A stretch of 64,000 nt of DNA, from positions 3,446,272-3,510,271 of the forward strand of contig NC_068910.1 in assembly GCF_023091745.1 (NCBI RefSeq). Reading direction: 5' to 3'. This DNA is from Budorcas taxicolor (lineage: Eukaryota; Chordata; Mammalia; Artiodactyla; Bovidae). Both the position numbers and the translations under genes were made by a program. Within the stretch, counting starts at the first letter, position 1. Every line of letters begins with the position of its first letter. Below are positions 42,893 to 54,454 of this stretch, piece by piece. The notes below the pieces were generated by a model. The model worked only from the letters and a program-made list of their open reading frames with translations. It did not search any database and had not been told where the DNA came from.

Positions 42893-43404
42893 CTGGGACA
42901 GCTATAAATGCTCAACCTTTAAAAATAAGCCTTACACCAGACTCGCTTATCCTAACAAAAGACAGTATAACCTATAAAGTTGAAACCAAAAAAAGGTTTG
43001 CAGCCCTTCATAGAGAAATTCTTAAATTAAGGCCTCTTAGCGCCCTGTCAGTCTCCATGCAATGCCCCCATTCTGCCAATTATTAAGCTAAATGGGGAAT
43101 GTCGAAAAGTTGAAGACCTTAGGGCATTAAGGGAGGCAGGGGTCTCTCCACACCCCCTGCAGCCAATCCGTAACTGCATGTCAGCCCAGAGTCCCGGAGA
43201 CGCCAGGTGGTTTACTGTGCGTGGCCTCAGGGCTGGCTTCGTTCGTGTCATCTCCTCCGTCTGCCTTCAAGTGGACTAACCCCCAGTCAGGCCAAATGTA
43301 ACAATGTACCTGCACAGTCCTGCCTCAGGAGTCAAGATCACCCATATTGTTCGCTCAGACCATAGGAAAAGAACTAAGGGAAATAGACTTAAAAGATGGG
43401 GCCA

Positions 43405-43640
43405 TTTGGGAATTCCTTGGTGGTCCAGTGGTTGAGAATCCACCTGCCAACGCAGGGTACACGGGTTCCATCCTTGGTCTGGGAAGATTCCGCACACTGT
43501 GCGGCAACCAAGCCCAAGGTCCACAGCTAGAGAAGCCACGGGGATGCGACTGAGAGCAGCCCCGCTTGCTGCCGCTGGAGCAGAGTCCACACCCAGCAGC
43601 GGAGCCCCACGCAGCCAACCACAGACAGAAAGAAGCGGCC
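43405..43640 (+). repeat. tRNA-derived SINE (CHR-2-like) in pol
   Basis: 'gggaattccttggtggtcca', 'gaatccacctgccaacgcag' and 'gctagagaagccacgggga', ending near 'cagacagaaagaag', just upstream of the RT catalytic box. Confidence 0.82.
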
Positions 43641-44440
43641 TTTCCACAGTGTGCAGATGACATGCCAATATACCATGGAGGCATCAGACCAGATACCACT
43701 TAAGTCCTTAAATTCCTTGGGGTCCGCAGCTACAGGATCTCCCAGAAAAGAAAAGTGGGGGCGGGGGGGGAGGAAGAAAAGCACAAATCTCAAAGCAACA
43801 AGTTAAATATCTGGGATATATTAAAAACGCCGGGAGGAGACAGTTCTCTCCAGAGAGAAAACAAGCTATATTAGGCCTAAGCATCCCAAAGACCAAAAAA
43901 AAAAAAAAAGTACCTTCGTAGTTTCTTAGGCATGACAGGATTTTGCAGAATTTGGATTCCAGGATTCAGACTAATGGCCAGACCTGTATATGAAGCCACC
44001 AAAGGCCCAGATGCTGAGCCACTACTTTGGACTGGGGAACAAGGGAGGGTTTTTAACAATACCACAGAGGTCCTCACCAGAGCTCCTGCTCTGGGGCTCA
44101 CCAACTGAAAAAAAAACAAAACACATTTTTCTTCAGTGTAGGTAGCTGAGAGCAGGAGGGCCCCTCTGGGGGTCCTAGTACGAAAGCGAGGACAAATTCC
44201 TCAGCCTACAGGCTATTTTCCTAAACTAGATTTCGTGGCCTGGCTGCCTCCGGGTGGTACCTGGCACTGCTCTTTTAGTGGAAGAAGCTAACAAGCGCAC
44301 CTCTGGACAGTCACTGGAAGTCTAGGTCCCTCATCAAGTACAAGGGGCTCACCACTGGCTAACCGGAGGTCACCTCACTAAGGACCAGGCTTGACTGCTT
44401 GACTCCTCAGAGCTAACCCTCAAAACCTGCCAGTGCAAAT

Positions 44441-45212
44441 GCTCGCTAGCAACGCTGGAGTGGGTGGACAGACGCAAGCCCCAGTCGGCCCGTGCTTAGA
44501 CGGGAGCGTGTCACAGCTGTGTAACGTGAGGCTTCGTTACTACGTGCTCTGCACCTCCATGCAGTGTGCACTGTAAACTCTGTGGACTTTTTGCAATAAA
44601 GGACCTAGAATTCTGAACAGTGAATCAAAACACTGAACCTACTAACTACTATATTAACAAGCTGACTCGGGTAGTTTTTTGGAGGTTATAAATGATGCTG
44701 GTTTGTTTAAAACACTCAATCACCTATCTGCTTTCAAGAAAATCGTTTTGTCTTTACTATTCTAAGCGTGCACTCCCATTTCCTCAGTGCTCTTTAGCAA
44801 TTAGAGGTTTGTAACATTTATACGCTTTCCAATTTTCAATATTATCATAAAATACAAATTAGAAAATAAGGTATAAAAATGTATGTTCTGCTTTAACAGA
44901 AAACAAAAATGAGTGTTTTATCCCAACGTTTTATCTACTTCAATCTGTACGTTCCACTTTCCCCATCCTTGGAGATAAAAAATGGGGTTCGGAACTTTAA
45001 AATACGACAGACTACACAGCGCGAAGTGGCTGGGGCCGCACCTACCTGGGGTCACAGCATTTGGAAGCTGGGCCCAGTTTCAGGACAATGACGAGCTGAG
45101 TCAATCTGACCTGTGTTTCTAGCTGATGAGGACGTCCTCTGAGGAAATGCCAAATGCTCTTTAGGTGGCTCACTGACTGCTGTTGGGCTTTGTATTTGGC
45201 TTTGTTTTTTTT
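44441..45212. other. Unassigned segment splitting the ERV RNase H region
   Basis: Pol similarity stops after '...cagtgcaaatgctcgctagc' and resumes at 'aaaacctttgccacctaacg' (about 45228). The roughly 0.77 kb between is AT-rich after 44.6 kb, has 'caataaagg' at about 44595, and has no repeat I recognise. It replaces the start of the RNase H domain. Confidence 0.5.
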
Positions 45213-45214
45213 AA

Positions 45215-45585
45215 GCAGCAGCAGCAAAACCTTTGCCACCTAACGCTGCAGCCCAGAAGGCTGAGCTAACAGCCCTAACTAAGGCCTTATGCTGGGGAAA
45301 GGAAACATTAGAAATACATACACAGACTCAAAATACGCCTACCTCGTTTTACATGCCCATGCCACTCTCCAGAAAGAAACAGGGCGTTTGAAAGCAAAAA
45401 ATTCCCCTGTAGAAGATGGGACTGAGACCTTGTATCTCATAAAAGCAGGTCAAAAACCAAACTAGTGGTAGCCACCTACTGCCACAGACACCAAAAGGAA
45501 ATTTTTCAAATTACCCCGTGGGGACAACAGGGCAGATCAGCAGGCAAACAAAGCAGCTCTGACTCCAAACCAGGTAAAAACCAAC
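45215..45585 (+). pseudogene. Decayed RNase H domain of ERV pol
   Basis: AAAQKAELTALTKALCWGKE, then THTDSKYAYL-type EIHTDSKYAYLVLHAHATLQ and DNRADQQANKAALTP. These are the second half of a retroviral RNase H (catalytic Asp in H-T-D-S). The first catalytic Asp region is missing. No integrase or env was found after it; a SINE follows. Confidence 0.82.
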
Positions 45586-45591
45586 CCTGAG

Positions 45592-45860
45592 AAGACTCCC
45601 CTGCTGGCACAGAGGAGAGGAGTCCCGCTGCCAAGGCAGGGGACACGGGCCTGACCCTTGCCCCAGAGCAAATGAGCCCAGGCGCCACCCACCAGGCCCT
45701 CGCGCCCAAAGCCTGAGCTCCGCCACAAGAAAAGCCGCCACAGGAGAGGCCTGAGCGCCTCAACACAGTCGCCCCGCCCCCCCACGCAGAGAAAGCCCAC
45801 GCGCAGCAGTGAAGACCCTGCACAGCCAAAGACAACTAAATGAGCTAAAAGAATAAAAAG
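45592..45860 (+). repeat. tRNA-derived SINE (CHR-2-like)
   Basis: 'cccctgctggcacagaggag', 'gtcccgctgccaaggcaggg', 'gccaccacaagaaaagcc'-type blocks and 'cacgcagagaaagcccacgc', ending 'aaatgagctaaaagaataaa'. Confidence 0.82.
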
Positions 45861-46144
45861 AAACCAACATCGAGGAAAGCTGACAAGCCAGTTGGCTTCA
45901 GCAGACAATTAACCACCAAACCTTGGTATTCACAGGGACACCGAAAAATGGTTTCTCCTGGATTCCACACAGTGTAAAAAACTTTGGAGGTTTTTATTTC
46001 CTTGTTAACTCTCTTCAGTCACACTTATTTAGGCCATATTTCCTCGGATACTCTGTTGTCTTCCCTACTGTTGTAAACCTGAGACTAAGATTCTTCAGTC
46101 CAAGGAGACCTGGGACCAACAGGGCCGGATGTCACACTCTAAAC

Positions 46145-46372
46145 ACAGAGAAACAGGCACGTCTCTGGTGGGGTCTGCTGGACACGACTCAGACTCCACA
46201 CTCCAAGGCCGGGGGCCCAGGTTCACTCCCTGGTTGGGAAACTGGATCCAACACGGTGGAACTAAGGGTTTCCATGCTCCAACTACAAGAGATTTCAAAT
46301 GTCACAACTAAAGATCTCATATGCTACAAGTAAGACACCGCACAGTTAAGATTTAAAAAAAAAAAAAAAAAG
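46145..46372 (+). repeat. tRNA-derived SINE
   Basis: 'ctctggtggggtctgctgga', 'ggcccaggttcactccctgg' and 'ttgggaaactggatccaac', with a tail of 17 A. It sits at the left edge of the L1 array. Confidence 0.75.
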
Positions 46373-46410
46373 AAAATAGTATATTAATTAAAAAATTAAA
46401 GTAAAATAAA

Positions 46411-47540
46411 AAATTTTGATCAACCTTGTAAAATAGTGAATATAAAAACCAAATAAACAAATGGGACCTAAATAAACATAAAGCTTTCTGCACAGCATAA
46501 GAAACCATAAGCAAAACAAAACGACAACCCTCAGAATGGGAGAATATAATTGCAAGTGAAGCAACTAACAATTAATCTCCAAAATATAAAAGCAGTTTGT
46601 GCAGCTCAATATCAGAAAAACAAACAACCCAATCAAAAAACAGGCAGAAGACCTAAACAGACGTTTCTCCAAAGAAGATATACAGGTTGGTCAACAAGCA
46701 CATGAAAAAAAGCTCAACATCGCTCATTATTAGAGAAATGCAAATCAAAACTACATTGAAATATCACCTCAAACCATTCAGAGTGGCCACCATCAAAAAA
46801 CCTCCAAATAATAAATGCTGGCGACAGTTTGGAGAAGAGGGAATCCTCTTGCACAGCTGGTAGGGAGGTAAATTACACAGTCACAAGGGAGAACAGTATG
46901 GAGATTTCTTAAAAAACCAGGAGTAAAATTCCCATGTAACCCAGCAACCCACTACTGGGCACATACCCTGAGAAAATCACAATTCAAGAACACATATATA
47001 TCCAAATGTTCACTGCAGCACTGTTCACAGTAGTCAGGACATGCAAGATGCCTAGATGTCCATCGACAGAATAAGGAAGTGATGGTACATATTTAAAATG
47101 GAATATTACTCAGCCATAAAAAGGAATGGATTCCAGTCAGTAGAACGAAGGTGGATGAACCGAGAGGCTTTTATACAGAGTGAAGTAAGTCAAAAAGAGA
47201 AAAAACAAATATCGCATATAGATGTATATAAATGGAATCGAGAAAAATGGTACTGATGAGCCTATTTTCAGGACAGGACACAGCGGGGGGAGGAGAGGTC
47301 GGGATGAACTGAGAGGGCAGCACCGAAACACAGATTCATGTGGAAAACAGCCAGCGGGGAGCTGCGTGTGACACACGAGCTCGCTCCAGTGCTGCATGAA
47401 AACCCAGCGCGGCGGGATGGGGGCTGGTGAAAGGGGGGTCCAGAGGGAGCGGGCATACTCACAGCTCATTCACGCTGCTGCATGGCTGAAACCAACACAA
47501 CATTCTAAAGAAATTATCCTCCAATTAAAAATTCATAAAT
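46411..47540 (+). repeat. L1 array unit 1
   Basis: Start marker at 46414 ('ttttgatcaaccttgtaaaa'), end '...attatcctccaattaaaaat'. About 1.13 kb, no insertions. Followed by about 330 bases of unassigned sequence. Confidence 0.85.
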
Positions 47541-47870
47541 AATACAGCTTCATAAGAGATATGGCATCATCACCCAGATTTAGGGGCAGAACCACATCTA
47601 TAAAATTTAGAAAATTTCTTGTGTATTGCCAGCTTATGTTGCCTGCTAATGTAAATAATATTTTCAACATTAGCCACCAAAAGGATAAATTCCTTATAAC
47701 TGACTTTGTACTTAATTCTGTCAGATAATTTCCTCTGAAACTTTATGAAGACTACACTGTGGGTAATTTCTGGCAATCTTCATTTTTCAGTTGTGTTTTG
47801 CTAAAGAGGCCCAATCTGTTGTTTGTTTCCTGTTATTACCACATTAAATTATTTAGGGACACACACACAC
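47541..47870. other. Unassigned spacer between L1 units 1 and 2
   Basis: AT-rich single-copy-looking DNA, ending in (AC)n and a run of A at about 47859-47890. No repeat recognised. Confidence 0.5.
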
Positions 47871-47892
47871 ACCAAAAAAAAAAAAAAAAAAT

Positions 47893-48960
47893 CAGCAGAA
47901 GACCTAAACAAAGACATTTCTCCAAAGAAGACATAAAGACCGCCAACAGACACATGAAAAGATGCTCAACACCGTTCACTGTTAGGGAAATTCACTTCAA
48001 TGAAGCATCATGTCTCAATAATCAAACGGCCATCATCCAAAAAAAAAATCTACAAACAATAAATGCTGGAGAGGATGTGGAGAAAAAGGAACCCTCTTAC
48101 GCTGTTGGTGGGAATGTAAACTGATACGGCCACTGTGGAGAACAGTATAGAGATTCATTTCTGTACACCCATGGCGGATTCATGTCGATGGATGGCAAAA
48201 CCAATACAATACTGTAAAGTAATTAGCCTCCAATTAAAATAAATAAATTTATATTTTAAAAATAATAATAAATAATAAATAAATAAAACTAAAAAAAAAA
48301 AAATTAGGGATAAAACTACCATTTGACCCAGCAATATACTGGGCATATATGCTGAGAAAACCATAATTCAAAAACACACAGCTACCCCAATATTCATTGC
48401 AGCACTATTTAAAATAGCCAAGACATGGACGCAACCTAGATATCCATCAACAGATGAATGGAAAAAGGTGTGGTACATATATGTAACGGATTATTACTTG
48501 GTCATAAAAAGGAATGAATTAGAGTCAGCTGAAGTGAGGTGGATGAATCTAGAGTCTGTTATACAGAGTGAAATAAGTCAAAGAAAAAATAAATATTGTA
48601 TATTAATGCATACATATGGAATCTAGAAAAATGGCACTGATGAACCTATTTGCAGGGCAGGAATAGAGACGCAGAAAACAGACTTGTGGACACAGAGGGG
48701 AAAGAAGAGGGTGAATGAAACAGAGCAACAGAGAAATGTCTACGTGAGCACCTGAGAGCTAGTGGGAAAGCACTGCACAACACAGGCCGCTCACCTGCTG
48801 CTCCGTGAAGCCTAGAGGATGGGATGCAGGTTCGTGGTGGGAGGGAGGTTCAAGAGGAGGGTTCACTATACGCACACTTACTGCTGACTCACGCTGTTGT
48901 GTAGCAGAAACACAACATTGAAAAGCAATGATACGCCAAATAAAAATATTAGTAAACACT
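47893..48960 (+). repeat. L1 array unit 2 (5'-truncated, with a nested L1 tail)
   Basis: Begins late ('agcagaagacctaaacaaag'), lacking the common start marker. A 133-base L1 3' tail ('catggcggattcatgtcgat' to poly(A)) sits inside at about 48165-48297, after which the unit resumes at 'ttagggataaaactacc'. Confidence 0.8.
48165..48297 (+). mobile_element. Short L1 3' tail nested in an L1 unit
   Basis: 'ggattcatgtcgatggatgg', 'aaaccaatacaatactgtaa' and 'cctccaattaaaataaataa', then A/T-rich tail and poly(A). An extremely 5'-truncated L1 or a tail exchange. Confidence 0.7.
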
Positions 48961-49217
48961 AAAATGCAAAAAACTTTTAAAAATGCAAAAAAATTCTTAC
49001 AAAATAAATATTAAAAATTTTGATACACTGTCTAAAATAACGAATGTAAAAACAAAAAATAAACAAATGGGACTTACTTAAAAAGATTTTGCACAGCAAA
49101 GGCAGCCACAAACAAAAAGAAAAAACCACTCTCAAAATAAGAGACGATATTTGAAACAAAGCAACTGACAAAATATACAAACAGTGCATGAAGCTCAACA
49201 TCAAAGAATAACCAATC

Positions 49218-50102
49218 CAAAACCATGCAGAGACACGCAGAGCGCATCCCGAGACACGCTGGGCTGGAAGAAACGCAAGCTGGAACCAAGACTGCCGGGA
49301 GAAATTATCAATAACCTCAGATATGCAGATGACACCACCCTTATGGCAGAAAGTGAAGAGGAGCTAAAAAGCCTCTTGATGAAAGTGAAACAGGAGAGTG
49401 AAAAAGTTGGCTTAAAGCTCAACATTCAGAAAACGAAGATCATGGCATCTGGTCCCATCACTTCATGGGAAATAGATGGGGAAACAGTGGAAACAGTGTC
49501 AGACTTTATTTTTTTGGGCTCCAAAATCACTGCAGATGGTGACTGCAGCCATGAAATTAAAAGATGCTTACTCCTTGGAAGGAAAGTTATGACCAACCTA
49601 GATAGCATATTCAAAAGCAGAGACATTACTTTGCCAAATAAGGTCCGTCTAGTCAAGGCTATGGTTTTTCCAGTGGTCATGTATGGATGTGAGAATTGGA
49701 CTGTGAAGAAGGCTGAGCGCTGAAGAATTGATGCATTTGAACTGTGGTGTTGGAGAGGACTCTTGAGAGTCCGTTGGACTGCAAGGAGATCCAACCAGTC
49801 CATTCTGAAGGAGATCAGCCCTGGGATTTCTTTGGAAGGAATGATGCTAAAGCTGAAGCTCCAGTACTTTGGCCACCTCATGCGAAGAGCTGACTCATTG
49901 GAAAAGACTCTGATGCTGGGAGGGATTGGGGGCAGGAGGAGAAGGGGACGACCGAGGATGAGATGGCTGGATGGCATCACCGACTCGATGGACGTGAGTC
50001 TGAGTGAACTCCGGGAGCTGGTGATGGACAGGGAGGCCTGGCGTGCTGCGATTCGTGGGGTCGCAAAGGGTTGGACACGACTGAGCGACTGAACTGAACT
50101 GA
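49218..50102 (+). mobile_element. BovB LINE, 5'-truncated, C-terminal ORF nearly open
   Basis: About 0.88 kb. Frame from about 49308 reads LRYADDTTLMAESEEELKSL through KVGLKLNIQKTKIMASG and RSRDITLPNKVRLVKAMVF-type sequence up to a stop at 49721, then continues in another frame to the tail 'ggttggacacgactgagcga'. Low divergence suggests a comparatively young copy. Confidence 0.9.
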
Positions 50103-50401
50103 AAACAGACATCTCTCAAAGAAGACACACAGATAACCAACAAACACGTGGAAAGCTGCTCAGCATCGCTCATTCTTAGAGAAATGCAAAGGGAAGCTAT
50201 GAGGTGTCGTGTCACACCAGTCAGAAAGGCCATCATCAAAACCCCACAAACAGTAAGTGGAGGAGAGAGTATAGAGAACAGGGAGCCCTCTAGCGCTGCC
50301 GGTGGGAACATAGGCTGCTGCAGCCACCACAGAGGGCGGGTGGAGGTTCTTCAAAAACGAAACAGGGACTACCACATGGCCCCAGTGCCACTACTGGGCA
50401 T

Positions 50402-50674
50402 GCTGCTGCTGCTAAGGCGCTTCAGGCGCATCCGACTCTGTGCGACCCCACAGACGGCAGCCCACCAGGCTCCCCCGTCCCTGGGATTCTCCAGGCAAGA
50501 GCACTGGAGTGGGTTGCCACTGCCTTCTCCAGTGCTTGAAAGTGAAACGTGAAAGTGAAGTCGCTCAGCCGTGTCCGACTCTTAGCGACCCCATGGACTG
50601 CAGCCTTCCAGGCTCCGCGTCCCTGGGATTCTCCAGGCAAGAGTACTGGAGTGGGGTGCCACTGCTTTCTCTGA
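50402..50674 (-). repeat. Bov-A2 SINE, inverted
   Basis: Dimer of Bov-A with a GCT run and 'tgaaagtgaaacgtgaaag' linker. Target duplication CTACTGGGCAT (50391-50401) and CTTCTGGGCAT (50675-50685), one mismatch. Confidence 0.93.
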
Positions 50675-50725
50675 CTTCTGGGCATATACCCTGGGAAATC
50701 CATAACTCAGGAAGACACATGGAGG

Positions 50726-50955
50726 GATTTCCCCGATGGTACAGTGGGTAAGAATCCATCTGCCAATGCAAGGGAAACAGGTTCAATCCCTGATCTGAGA
50801 AGATCCCACGTGCTGCAGGGCAGCCACAGCTGGTGCCACGCTCCCGACCTGAGCCCGGGAGCCTGCGCTCCGCAAGAGAGCCACTGCAGTGAGAAGCCCG
50901 GGCGCTGCCCCGAGAGCCCAGCACAGGCCGAAACATCCAACAAACCAAAACCGAG
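50726..50955 (+). repeat. tRNA-derived SINE (CHR-2-like)
   Basis: 'ggatttccccgatggtacag', 'gaatccatctgccaatgcaa', 'ggttcaatccctgatctga' and 'gcctgcgctccgcaagagag'. Confidence 0.8.
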
Positions 50956-51499
50956 AACAGACACTTGTGCCCCCACGTTCACTGCAGCGCTCTTCATAAT
51001 AGCTGGGCCACGGAAGCAACCCAGATGTCTACCGACAGATGAACGAATGGGTCAAGAGGATATCACACGTACACACAACGGCGTATCACTCAGCCAGGAA
51101 GAGGCACGAATCTGGGTCCGCTGAACTGAGGCGGACGAGCCTAGAGCTTGTTTTACAGACTGAAGGAAGTCAGAAGGAGAAAAACAAGTATCATATGCGA
51201 ACACACATACAGAGACTGTAGGAAAATGGTGCGGTGCACCTACTCGCGGGGCATGAATAGAGACACAGACACAGAGAAGGCCTTGTGGAAAGAGAAGGTA
51301 TGAACTGAGAGACCAGCACTGACACACTCACTTCACCGGCGGGAAGCTGCTGGGCAGCACAGGCGGGGGCTCTGTGACATCCGGGGGGCGGCAGGCTCAA
51401 GAGGAAGAGGATACATGAACACACGTAAAGGAGCCACGATGCTGGACAGCGGAAACTAACAACTCGGCAAAGCAGTTCTATTCCAATAAAAATAAAATA

Positions 51500-51795
51500 G
51501 AAAAACAGGTTAGACTTTAACCCCAAGATTAACAAAACTGCATACCCAAGCACAATGGCTCCTTGGGAGCGGGTCCCACCCCCTGCTGTCGAGCCAACAG
51601 TAAAACCAGAGCCAACCTGGTCCCGCCCCATCCTCAGTTCCTTAGGAGGAGAGTTGTAGTTCTCCTTTAGGCCTTTTTTTTTTTTTTTTTTTAAACCTTT
51701 TGGTAAAATTTGTGCCTTTTTGGCTAGAACAGTTCAAAGGTAAACATATGACGGCTACTCCAGATTGGACAGGGGGCGGGGAAAGAGATTAAAGA
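51500..51795. other. Unassigned segment inside the array with a long T run
   Basis: About 0.3 kb of non-L1 sequence, proline-rich if translated, with a run of about 18 T near 51675-51692. Origin not recognised. Confidence 0.5.
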
Positions 51796-51796
51796 G

Positions 51797-51890
51797 ATGA
51801 CACGGGTATGTTCACAGCTGAGTCAGGCTGCTGCATGGAAGACACAGCATAGCATGGTAACGGGACTATCCTCCAATCAAAAGTCATTGG
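51797..51890 (+). repeat. L1 3' tail fragment
   Basis: 'acagctgagtcaggctgctg' and 'gggactatcctccaatcaaa' are an L1 terminal tail, just before unit 4. Confidence 0.65.
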
Positions 51891-51914
51891 TGACTACTGA
51901 TTAAAAAGTTAAAA

Positions 51915-52930
51915 TAAAAGTTGTGGATCCACCTTTGTGAACACAGATGGCCAACACACACATAAAAGATGCCCCGCGTCGCTCACTGTCAGGGAGACGC
52001 CAACGAGGACAGCAACGGAGAGTCACACGTGGGCCAGGAAGGCCATCATCAGAAGAAGTCTACAGACAGAAAGTTCAGAAGAGGGTGAGGAGGAGAGGAC
52101 CCTCTCGCACCACTGGTGAAAATGCAAACTGATATGGCCACAATAGAGAACAGTATGGAGACTTAAAAAACAAGGGAAAAAAAACAAAAACGCCATATAC
52201 CCCATCATTCCACTACTGAGCATACACCCGAGAAACCAGTAATTAGAAAAAACTCTTAAACTCCAGGGTTCATTGCACTATTTCAGTGCAATGGACAGTC
52301 ACTATCCTGGCTATCAACTCTGCTTTTTCTGATAGGATATGCAATCAACCTAGATATCTGTCAACAGATGAATGGATTAAAAAGTTGTGGTACATATATA
52401 GAAAGGAATATTACTCAGCCATAAAAAGGAACAAATTTGAGTCAGTTCTAGATAGGTGTATGAACCTAGAGCCTCTGATACAGAGTAAAGTCGGTCAGAA
52501 AAACAAGTATCATATATTAACGCATATGTACAGAATCCAGAAAAATGGTACCGATGAACCCATCTGCAGGGTGGGAATTATGAGACCCTGAGGTAAAGAA
52601 TGGACTTGTAGACACAGCGCAGGAAGCACAGGGTGGGAGGAATTGAGAGAGGAGCACTGAGACACATATGTTACCGTGGTGAGATGGACAGCTGGTGGGA
52701 AGCCCTGCGCAGCACAGGGAGGTCAGCCTATGCTCTGCGATGACCCAGGGGGGCGGGCTGCGGGCGGTGGCAGATGGGGCAGGTTGGAGAGACATTCAAG
52801 AGGGAAGGGATGTACATATAATTCTGTCTGATTCACTGTTTCATGGCAGAAACCAACACAACACCGCAAAGCAGTTAACAAAAACGGTCAGAAAAAGAAG
52901 AAACATTTTGGTTTTAAAAACTAAAGTATT
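51915..52930 (+). repeat. L1 array unit 4 (internal deletion)
   Basis: Start marker at 51920 ('ttgtggatccacctttgtga'), then a jump to 'acagatggccaacacacaca', losing roughly 0.2 kb of ORF2, and the usual 3' end '...cgcaaagcagttaacaaaaa'. Confidence 0.82.
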
Positions 52931-52944
52931 TAAAAAATAAAAAA

Positions 52945-54238
52945 AGCTTGATCCACCTTTGAAAATAATGAATATAAAAACAAAAATAAACAATTAGGAC
53001 ATATTTAAACTGAAAAGCTTTGGCGCCGCCAAGAAACCACAAACAAAGCGAAAAGACAATCCACAGAATGGGAGACAATGTTTGCAAAAACAGCAACTGA
53101 TGAACAATTACGCTCCAAATCATACAAAAAGCTCATGGAGCTTAACTTCAAAAATAACAAACAATCTGATCAAAAAATACCTGGAAGACCTAAATAGACA
53201 TCTCTCCAAAGAATACATACTCTTGGCCAGCAAACACATGGAAATATGATCAACGTCACTGATTGAGAGAGAAATACAAATGAGAACCTCAATGAGGCGC
53301 TACCTCACATGGGTCAGAATGGCTAGTGTCAAAGATTCTATCAATAAATATTGGAGAAGGTGTGGGGAAATGCGTGCCTCTTGGACTATTACGGGAAATG
53401 TAAACTGATATAGCAACTATGGACAACAGTACGGAGATCTGTTAAACTAGGCATCATATGACCATACGTAGTGTTAGTTGCTCAGTCATGTCCAACTCTT
53501 TGCGACCCCACGGACTGTGGACGGCCTGACTCCTCTGTCCATGGGGTTCTCCAGGCACGAACACCAGAGTGGGTTGCCAAATATGACCACATGAGTCAGT
53601 AATCCCACTACTGGGCATATACCCTAAAAAAATCATAAGTAAAAAACAGACATGTGCCCCAAAGTGCACTGCTGCACTGTTCATGATCGCCAGGACACGG
53701 AAGCAACACAGATGCCCATCCACAGATGAAGGGAGAAAGAAGCTGTCCATTTATGCAATGGAATATTATTCAGCCATACAAAGGAAGGCATCTGAGTAAG
53801 TTCTGAGGGTGGTGGATGAACCTAGAGTCTCTTATACAGAATGAATTCAGAAAAACAAATATCACATATTGATATATATGGGAATCTAGACAAATGTGTT
53901 GATGAACCCATTAGCAGGGCAGGAATAGACACCCAGAGGGACAGTGGACTTGTGGTCAACGAGGGCGAAGGACAAGGTGGGACGGATTGAGAAAGCAGCA
54001 CCGAGATAGGAACGTTACCACATGAAGATGCACGCTTACTGGGAAGCTGCCGCATAACACAGGGAACGCAGCCTGGGGAGCCGTGACGACCTAGACGGGG
54101 GAGGGCAGACACGCTTCCAGAAGGATGCGATATATGTGCATTTATGGCTGGCTCGGTTGTTGTATGATGAAACCAACACAACATCGTAAAGGAAGTTTGC
54201 TTCAGTTGAAAGAAATTTTTAATTAAGAAAAAAATTAA
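52945..54238 (+). repeat. L1 array unit 5
   Basis: Start marker at 52947 ('cttgatccacctttgaaaat'); end '...catcgtaaaggaagtttgct'. Carries a Bov-A (53465-53580). Confidence 0.85.
53465..53580 (-). repeat. Bov-A SINE, inverted
   Basis: 'gttgctcagtcatgtccaac' to 'caccagagtgggttgcc'. Perfect 9-bp target duplication ATATGACCA (53456-53464 and 53581-53589) in the L1 unit. Confidence 0.92.
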
Positions 54239-54454
54239 AAATCTTAACCCACATTCAAAAATGATGAATATAAAAGCAAAAATAAGTAACTGGAACATTC
54301 TTAAAACCTTCTGCACAACGAAGGAAACTCCAGACAACATGAAAAGACAACACTCAGGACGGGGGACAATATCTGCAACAAGGAAACTGACACCAGATTA
54401 GCTTCCAGAATATACAAACAGCGCACTGAGTTCCGTTTCAAGAAAACTTGGGCT

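Larger units (their letters stand above)
42484..44440 (+). pseudogene. Decayed pol (protease and reverse transcriptase) of the class I ERV
   Basis: Protease: F-L-T-D-T-G at about 42493-42510 with the active-site D-T-G intact. Reverse transcriptase: ILPIIKLNGECRKVEDLRAL around 43070-43130, the catalytic box as C-A-D-D (43650-43661, Tyr replaced by Cys), QVKYLGYI, LRSFLGMTGFCRIWIPGF near 43915 and the connection region to about 44440. Frameshifts and stops throughout. Interrupted by a Bov-A fragment (42833-42892) and a SINE (about 43405-43640). Confidence 0.82.
49013..51495 (+). repeat. L1 array unit 3 with BovB, Bov-A2 and SINE inserts
   Basis: Start marker at 49018 ('ttttgatacactgtctaaaa'). 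L1 pieces at 49013-49215, 50103-50401, 50675-50725 and 50955-51495, in consensus order. Inserts listed separately. Confidence 0.8.

Noticed and set aside
45923..46140. Frame resembling an env or integrase remnant after the RNase H piece
   Set aside because: I could see no integrase zinc motif, catalytic triad or env signature, so the stretch is left unassigned.
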